This document shows positions 6,422 to 10,128 of a stretch of 10,128 nucleotides of DNA, piece after piece. Position 1 is the stretch's first letter, and each line of letters starts with the position of its first letter. Location: positions 1 through 10,128 of the forward strand of contig CAMFLG010000076.1 in the NCBI GenBank assembly GCA_945957495.1. The letters are read 5' to 3'. A model generated the notes under the pieces. It was given only the letters and a program-made list of their open reading frames with translations. It was not told where the DNA came from and did no database searches. This DNA comes from an uncultured Pseudorhodobacter sp. GTDB taxonomy: Bacteria; Pseudomonadota; Alphaproteobacteria; Rhodobacterales; Rhodobacteraceae. The position numbers and the translations under genes were made by a program.

Positions 6422-8020
6422 TCAGCCGATGGCGGCGGCTTTCACGTCTGCGTCGATGAAGGGCACATATTGGCCGAAGTTGTCGGCGAACATGGCGACC
6501 AGTTTGCGCGCCTGCGCGTCATAGGCCGCAGCATCGGCCCAGGTGGCGCGCGGGTTCAGCAACGTGCTGTCCACCCCGGCAACCGCTACGGGCACATCAA
6601 AGCCAAAGTTCGGATCGCGGCGGAACTCTGCCCCGGCCAAAGATCCATCCAGCGCCGCCGTCAGCAGCGCGCGGGTGGCCTTGATCGGCATCCGCTTGCC
6701 CGTGCCATAGGCGCCGCCGGTCCAGCCGGTGTTGACCAGCCAGCACGACGCGCCCTGCTTGGCGATCTTGGCCTGCAACAGCTTGCCATAAACCTCCGGG
6801 CGGCGCGGCATGAAGGGCGCGCCAAAGCAGGTCGAAAAGGTCGGCGTCGGTTCAACCACGCCGCGTTCCGTTCCCGGGGTTTTCGAGGTGAAGCCGGACA
6901 GGAAGTGATACATCGCCTGCGCCGGTGTCAGCCGCGCGATCGGCGGCAGCACGCCATAGGCATCGCAGGTCAGCATGATCACATTGCGCGGCGCGCCACC
7001 CAGCCCGGTCGCCGACGCGTTAGAGATATAGTCCAGCGGATAGGCGCAGCGCATGTTCTGCGTCAGGCTGGCATCGTCGAAATCCAGTTCCAGCGTTTCC
7101 GGGTCATAGACCATGTTTTCCACCACGGTGCCGAATTTCGACGTGGTGCCGTAGATCTCTGGCTCTGCCTCTGCCGACAGGTTGATGGTCTTGGCATAGC
7201 AGCCGCCTTCAAAGTTGAAGGTGCCGCGTTCAGACCAGCCATGTTCGTCGTCACCGATCAGAATGCGCGACGGGTCCGCCGAAAGCGTGGTCTTGCCGGT
7301 GCCCGACAGGCCAAAGAAAATCGCCGTATCCACCGGGTTGCCGATGGCATGGTTGGCCGAGCAGTGCATTGGCATCACGCCTTTTTCCGGCAGCAGATAG
7401 TTCAGCAGCGTGAACACCGCCTTCTTGTTTTCGCCCGCATAGGCGGTGTTGCCGATCAGGATCAGCTTCTTGTCGAAGTTCAGCGCGATCACCGTGGTGG
7501 TGCGGCAGCCATGCCGCGCCGGATCGGCCTTGAAGCTGGGGCAGTTGATGATGGTCCAGTCCGGTACAAAGCTGTCCAGCTCTGCCCGCTCGGGGCGGCG
7601 CAGCATGTGGCGGATGAACAGGCCATGCCAGGCCAGTTCCGTCACCACGCGCACGTCAAGCCGGTACACCGGGTCGGCCCCGCCGAACAGATCCTGCACG
7701 AAGTAATCGCGGCCCTTCATATGCTCCAGCATATCGGCATGCAGGCGATCAAAGGCATCCGGTGCCATCGGCGCATTGTTTTCCCACCAGATCGTGTCTT
7801 CCACCGACGCCGTGCGCACAACGAACTTGTCTTTCGGCGACCGCCCGGTGAACTGCCCGGTCGTACACAGGAACGCACCGCCTTTGCCCAGACGACCTTC
7901 GTCGCGCTGAACCGCAGCCTCGACCAGCGCGGGCTCGATATAGTTATAATAGACGTTGCCCAATCCGATGATGCCCTGATCTTCCAAGCGCTGGCTTGGG
8001 TTCACACGTCCATTGGTCAT
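6422..8020 (-). CDS. pckA: Phosphoenolpyruvate carboxykinase (ATP)
   Basis: A 532-residue ATP-dependent PEP carboxykinase of normal length. It converts oxaloacetate and ATP to phosphoenolpyruvate, CO2 and ADP, the entry step of gluconeogenesis, in the cytosol. Key motifs are TGRSPKDKF (58-66, with the substrate-binding Arg60), AGENKKAVF (195-203, metal/substrate lysine about 200), MPMHCSAN with His219, the P-loop GLSGTGKTTLS (237-247), the metal-binding GDDEHGW (256-262), and QNMRCAYP (Arg324 region). The ATG at 8020 is preceded by GGAGAG at suitable spacing. The gene is divergent from chvI, and pckA next to chvI-chvG is a conserved order in many alphaproteobacteria (family knowledge). In Sinorhizobium pckA depends on the LacI-family regulator PckR. 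See the repeats upstream for a possible counterpart. Confidence 0.97.
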   Translation of the reverse strand: MTNGRVNPSQRLEDQGIIGLGNVYYNYIEPALVEAAVQRDEGRLGKGGAFLCTTGQFTGRSPKDKFVVRTASVEDTIWWENNAPMAPDAFDRLHADMLEHMKGRDYFVQDLFGGADPVYRLDVRVVTELAWHGLFIRHMLRRPERAELDSFVPDWTIINCPSFKADPARHGCRTTTVIALNFDKKLILIGNTAYAGENKKAVFTLLNYLLPEKGVMPMHCSANHAIGNPVDTAIFFGLSGTGKTTLSADPSRILIGDDEHGWSERGTFNFEGGCYAKTINLSAEAEPEIYGTTSKFGTVVENMVYDPETLELDFDDASLTQNMRCAYPLDYISNASATGLGGAPRNVIMLTCDAYGVLPPIARLTPAQAMYHFLSGFTSKTPGTERGVVEPTPTFSTCFGAPFMPRRPEVYGKLLQAKIAKQGASCWLVNTGWTGGAYGTGKRMPIKATRALLTAALDGSLAGAEFRRDPNFGFDVPVAVAGVDSTLLNPRATWADAAAYDAQARKLVAMFADNFGQYVPFIDADVKAAAIG

Positions 8021-8172
8021 GTCGGTCTCTCCGATTGCCGTCCGGCTGCAGACGGTTCAGTTGCAAATCCATGCGCCCCAAAAGGGGGGCCGCCGCGTGC
8101 GCCGATGTCATTCAGGCGTCGCAGGTCCGCTATAACATGTGGATTTTGCACGGAATAGGACGCATTGGCACA

Positions 8173-8205
8173 GTTAGCGCAACCATTATCAGGTTAGCGC
8201 CACCA
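8173..8205. promoter_or_regulatory. Two 13-bp direct repeats spaced 20 bp apart, probable regulator site
   Basis: GTTAGCGCAACCA (8173-8185) and GTTAGCGCCACCA (8193-8205) match at 12 of 13 positions and start exactly 20 bases apart, about two helical turns. A partial third copy, CAGTTAGC, occurs at 8293-8300. Each copy also matches 10 of 12 positions of GTTAGCGCTAAC, the kind of palindrome bound by LacI/GalR-family regulators. It lies about 150-185 bases upstream of pckA and 190-220 upstream of chvI, so either could be the target. The identity of the binding protein is inferred, not seen. Confidence 0.5.
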
Positions 8206-8347
8206 AAATGCAGCGTATCGGAAATGTGCGGCATATTAGTCATTCATTTGGAAATTCCGGCGCCAATGGAGTCCACAGACGGGGGTGATTCGCAGTTAGC
8301 AGTTGATTCCTTGGTCCGAAAAACGGATTGTTTGTCAAAAATCAGGC

Positions 8348-8374
8348 AAGCCAAGCAAACCAAGCAAGCCGAGC
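8348..8374 (+). repeat. Three tandem 9-bp repeats in the chvI leader
   Basis: AAGCCAAGC, AAACCAAGC and AAGCCGAGC follow one another directly, 22 bases before the chvI start and next to its ribosome binding site. Read in the chvI frame they would encode Lys-Pro-Ser three times, but ChvI normally starts at the ATG at 8396, so this is taken as untranslated leader. The unit is short and could vary by slippage. Confidence 0.5.
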
Positions 8375-8395
8375 AGAAAAAAAGGGAAGCTCATC

Positions 8396-9097
8396 ATGGC
8401 AAGGATCGCCCTTGTAGACGACGACAGGAATATCCTGACGTCGGTTTCGATGACTCTGGAAGCAGAGGGGTTCGAGGTTGAGACGTTCAACGACGGCCAG
8501 TCCGCCCTGGATGCCTTCAACCGACGCATGCCCGACATGGCCGTGCTGGACATCAAGATGCCGCGCATGGACGGGATGGATCTGCTGCAACGCCTGCGGC
8601 TGAAATCGACCATGCCGGTGATCTTCCTGACCTCCAAGGATGATGAGATTGACGAGGTTCTGGGCCTGCGCATGGGGGCGGATGACTATGTCAAGAAGCC
8701 CTTCTCGCAACGCCTTCTGGTCGAACGCATCCGCGCGCTTCTGCGCCGCAACGAGGCGATTGTGACCGGCGAAGTCGCCGTCACCGAAGAAACCAAGATC
8801 ATGGAGCGGGGCAATCTGCGCATGGACCCGCTGCGCCATTCTGTCAGCTGGAAAGGCCAGGATGTGTCACTGACCGTGACCGAATTCATGCTGCTGCAGG
8901 CGCTCGCCCAGCGTCCCGGTTTCGTGAAAAGCCGCGATCAGCTGATGGATGTGGCCTATGACGATCAGGTCTATGTCGATGACCGCACCATCGACAGCCA
9001 CATCAAGCGCCTGCGCAAGAAAATGCGGGCCGTGGACGATGATTTCTCTGCAATTGAAACGCTGTATGGCATTGGCTATCGCTACAACGAAGAATGA
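8396..9097 (+). CDS. chvI: Two-component response regulator ChvI (OmpR family)
   Basis: A 233-residue OmpR/PhoB-type regulator. The receiver domain (about 1-118) has the acidic pocket VDDD (Asp8, Asp9), the phospho-acceptor Asp52 in VLDIKMPRMDG, Thr79 in FLTS and Lys101 in KKPF. The winged-helix DNA-binding domain (about 135-230) includes LTVTEFMLLQALAQRPG and VDDRTIDSHIKRLRKKM, ending in YGIGYRY. The sequence is recognisably ChvI, the partner of the sensor kinase ChvG. In rhizobia and Agrobacterium the pair responds to acid or envelope signals and controls envelope and surface genes. The ATG at 8396 has AGGGAAG eight bases upstream. An open in-frame extension back to a TTG at 8303 is not family-like. 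The stop overlaps chvG as ATGA. No special kinship to pckA control can be read from the sequence beyond their shared upstream region. Confidence 0.94.
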   Translation: MARIALVDDDRNILTSVSMTLEAEGFEVETFNDGQSALDAFNRRMPDMAVLDIKMPRMDGMDLLQRLRLKSTMPVIFLTSKDDEIDEVLGLRMGADDYVKKPFSQRLLVERIRALLRRNEAIVTGEVAVTEETKIMERGNLRMDPLRHSVSWKGQDVSLTVTEFMLLQALAQRPGFVKSRDQLMDVAYDDQVYVDDRTIDSHIKRLRKKMRAVDDDFSAIETLYGIGYRYNEE

Positions 9098-9819
9098 ACG
9101 CCGCCGCAAACTTTTCGATGAAGGACACCGGTAAGACAAAGCCGGCTGGCCTGCTCTTGGGCGAAGACTGGGTTTCGCCCGAGGCAGTCGCCGACCCCGC
9201 GCTGCGTGAAGGCCGGGGGCGTCGCAGCCTGCTGGCGCTGAACCGCTCGCCGCTGGCGCGCAAGATCATCATCTTCAACCTGATGGCGCTGGTCATTCTG
9301 GTGGCAGGGATTCTGTTCATGAATCCCTTCCGCGATTCCCTTGTTATTCAGCGCGAACAGGGTCTGGTGACAGAGGCGCAGCTTGTCGCCGATCTGGTCG
9401 GAACGCTTGCGGCGCAATCCGGGCAATTGCCGGGCAGTGTTGACGGTCTGGCCATCGGCCCGGGGGTTGAGGTTTTTCTGTTCAACCCGGCGGGTGAACT
9501 GGTGGCGCGCGGCACTGGCCGCGCGGTTGACAGTGCCCTCGCCGCCCGCAGCAAACGCCAGACCATCATTACCAGCTTTCTGAATGCGGTCTGGGAAAAT
9601 GTGTCGCGCCTTCTGGTGCTGCGCAATGCCGCGCCCATTCCCGAAAACGCCGAAACGATGGCGCGGTCGCTGTCGCCGCAGGCGCTTGCCGGCCAAACCG
9701 CCGTCAACTCCGGCCGCGCCGTGGCGGGGGGGGGAACTGTTTTCGGTGGCCACGCCGGTGATGCAGGATGGCAAGGTCGTCGGCGCGCTGGCAATGACCT
9801 CGGCCGAGGGCGAGATTGA
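9094..9819 (+). CDS. chvG: Sensor histidine kinase ChvG, N-terminal part (frameshifted as read)
   Basis: As read, this encodes 241 residues, of which the first 213 are ChvG-like. A cytoplasmic N-terminus (about 1-55) is followed by a membrane segment at about 57-76 (KIIIFNLMALVILVAGILFM), NPFRDSLVIQREQGLVTEA, which matches the start of the ChvG periplasmic sensing domain, and then VEVFLFNPAGELVARG (125-140). After the run of nine G at 9726-9734 the reading turns into 28 unrelated residues and stops. The true continuation lies one frame away (next entry). The ATG overlaps the chvI stop as ATGA, so the pair forms an operon with coupled translation. An in-frame ATG at 9118 is an alternative start. 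A complete ChvG has about 550-600 residues, so roughly half is missing. Confidence 0.85.
   Translation: MNAAANFSMKDTGKTKPAGLLLGEDWVSPEAVADPALREGRGRRSLLALNRSPLARKIIIFNLMALVILVAGILFMNPFRDSLVIQREQGLVTEAQLVADLVGTLAAQSGQLPGSVDGLAIGPGVEVFLFNPAGELVARGTGRAVDSALAARSKRQTIITSFLNAVWENVSRLLVLRNAAPIPENAETMARSLSPQALAGQTAVNSGRAVAGGGTVFGGHAGDAGWQGRRRAGNDLGRGRD
9726..9734 (+). other. Run of nine G that shifts the chvG reading frame
   Basis: The context is GTGGC, then nine G, then AACTG. With eight G the reading is Val-Ala-Gly-Gly-Glu-Leu-Phe and continues into the rest of ChvG. With nine it reads Val-Ala-Gly-Gly-Gly-Thr-Val-Phe and ends at 9819. It is about 360 bases from the adapter-contaminated contig end. 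A base-call or assembly error is the leading explanation. Slippage-based on/off switching is the alternative. Confidence 0.85.
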
Positions 9820-10091
9820 CCAGCTTGTGCGGTACGAGCGTGAGCAGGTCTTGCAGATGTTCGTGGTGGCGCTGCTGGTATCGTTCGGCCTGTCGCTGCT
9901 GCTGGCCTCTACCATTGCCAACCCGCTGTCGGATCTGGCCGACGCCGCCGAACTTGGCCGCGACCGCGACGCGCGCAAGATGCAGCCGGGCCGTGTGCGC
10001 ATCCCTGATCTGGCCGCCTGCCCGGATGAAATCGGCCGCCTGTCGGTCGCGATGCGCGGCATGGTGACGGCGCTTTACGACCGGATCGAGG
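9734..10091 (+). pseudogene. chvG: Out-of-frame continuation of chvG (second membrane segment and HAMP region), truncated by the contig end
   Basis: Read with codons starting at 9734 (one base out of the 9094 frame), the sequence resumes a normal ChvG: ELFSVATPVMQDGKVVGALA, SAEGEIDQLVRYEREQVLQ, and a membrane segment at 9857-9915 (MFVVALLVSFGLSLLLAS). A HAMP linker follows (TIANPLSDLADAAELGRDRD, then KMQPGRVRIPDL and DEIGRLSVAMRGMV). It stops at ALYDRIEA, just before the dimerisation helix with the phospho-accepting histidine (ADVAHEIKNP in relatives). No stop codon occurs before the end. Removing one G from the G9 run joins both parts in one frame (VAGGELFSVATP). A sequencing or assembly error is more likely than a real mutation, because all codons downstream look intact. 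Confidence 0.85.
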
Positions 10092-10128
10092 CTGTCTCTT
10101 ATACACATCTGACGCTGCCGACGACTAG
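10092..10128. other. Illumina Nextera transposase adapter read-through (not genomic)
   Basis: Bases 10092-10110 are CTGTCTCTTATACACATCT, the Tn5 mosaic end used in Nextera/tagmentation libraries. Bases 10111-10124, GACGCTGCCGACGA, are the rest of the read-1-side adapter in reverse complement. The last four bases, CTAG, would be the start of a sample index. Translated in the downstream chvG frame this gives SYTHLTLPTT, a tail I recall as a known contaminant in protein databases. Real genomic sequence therefore ends at or about 10091. Confidence 0.97.

Larger units (their letters stand above)
8021..8395. promoter_or_regulatory. 375-bp divergent regulatory region between pckA and chvI
   Basis: There is no supported gene here. 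On the pckA side there is a GC stem in the leader (GCCCC 8075-8079 with GGGGC 8086-8090) and a GCTATAAC sequence (8129-8136) that could serve as a -10 element on either strand, without a good -35. In the centre is the paired GTTAGCGC repeat (8173-8205). On the chvI side TTGATT (8303-8308) and GATTGT (8326-8331), 17 bases apart, form a weak promoter candidate. Two GANTC sites (8287-8291, 8305-8309), the target of the CcrM methylase, lie 18 bases apart. AAAGGGAAG just before 8396 is the chvI ribosome binding site. The region is clearly more AT-rich than the genes around it. Confidence 0.6.

Noticed and set aside
6264..6524. Small plus-strand frame starting in the palindromes (ATTTTGACAAATTTC region)
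   Set aside because: It consists of translated repeat and antisense pckA. The palindromic DNA is better explained as a non-coding structural element.
6131..8158. A 675-codon plus-strand open frame antisense to pckA
   Set aside because: It is an arginine/histidine/glycine-rich shadow translation of a clear pckA gene in high-GC DNA and also runs through the hairpin array. No domain is recognisable.
9704..10108. Minus-strand open frames beginning MCIRDS (10108) and MYKRQ (10106)
   Set aside because: Their starts lie inside the adapter sequence and they run antisense to chvG, so they are artefacts.

Overview
The window is GC-rich, densely packed chromosomal DNA of an alphaproteobacterium, most likely a Rhodobacterales/Paracoccaceae member (Rhodobacter-, Gemmobacter- or Tabrizicola-like). 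The reasons are the ChpT phosphotransferase, a stand-alone DUF3553 protein, the olsB-olsA ornithine-lipid pair, and pckA divergent from a chvI-chvG two-component operon. No prophage, transposon, CRISPR array, rRNA or tRNA is visible. The right end is a contig end contaminated with sequencing-library adapter.

Layout: proA (5-1264, +) ends tail-to-tail, with a 4-base overlap, against a TetR-family regulator gene (1261-1860, -). That regulator is divergent from a 75-residue two-helix membrane protein gene (1928-2155, +), and a perfect 20-bp palindrome lies between them. chpT (2161-2757, -) is divergent from a 57-residue DUF3553 gene (2790-2963, +). A CtrA-type box follows at 2976-2990. Then come olsB-olsA (3083-4686, +, ATGA overlap), a convergent ThiE/TenI-like gene (4687-5307, -), and trmJ (5472-6224, +). 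Between trmJ and pckA lies an unusual array of five back-to-back hairpins (6242-6344) plus a terminator-like hairpin. pckA (6422-8020, -) is separated from chvI (8396-9097, +) by a 375-bp regulatory region with a 20-bp-phased direct repeat. chvG (9094 onward, +) overlaps chvI by ATGA. It is frameshifted at a run of nine G and cut off by the contig end before its kinase core.

Functional themes: proline synthesis (ProA), membrane lipid synthesis (OlsB and OlsA convert ornithine to ornithine lipid), tRNA modification (TrmJ), gluconeogenesis (PckA), and two signalling systems: the CckA-ChpT-CtrA phosphorelay component ChpT and the envelope/acid-responsive ChvG-ChvI pair. The CtrA-like box near chpT and olsB hints at a link between the phosphorelay and its own neighbourhood.

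The items most worth a second look are the phased palindrome array, the TetR/operator/small-membrane-protein module, the CtrA box, the paired GTTAGCGC repeats, and two data-quality problems (the chvG frameshift and the terminal adapter). I do not see a convincing entirely new multi-gene system.
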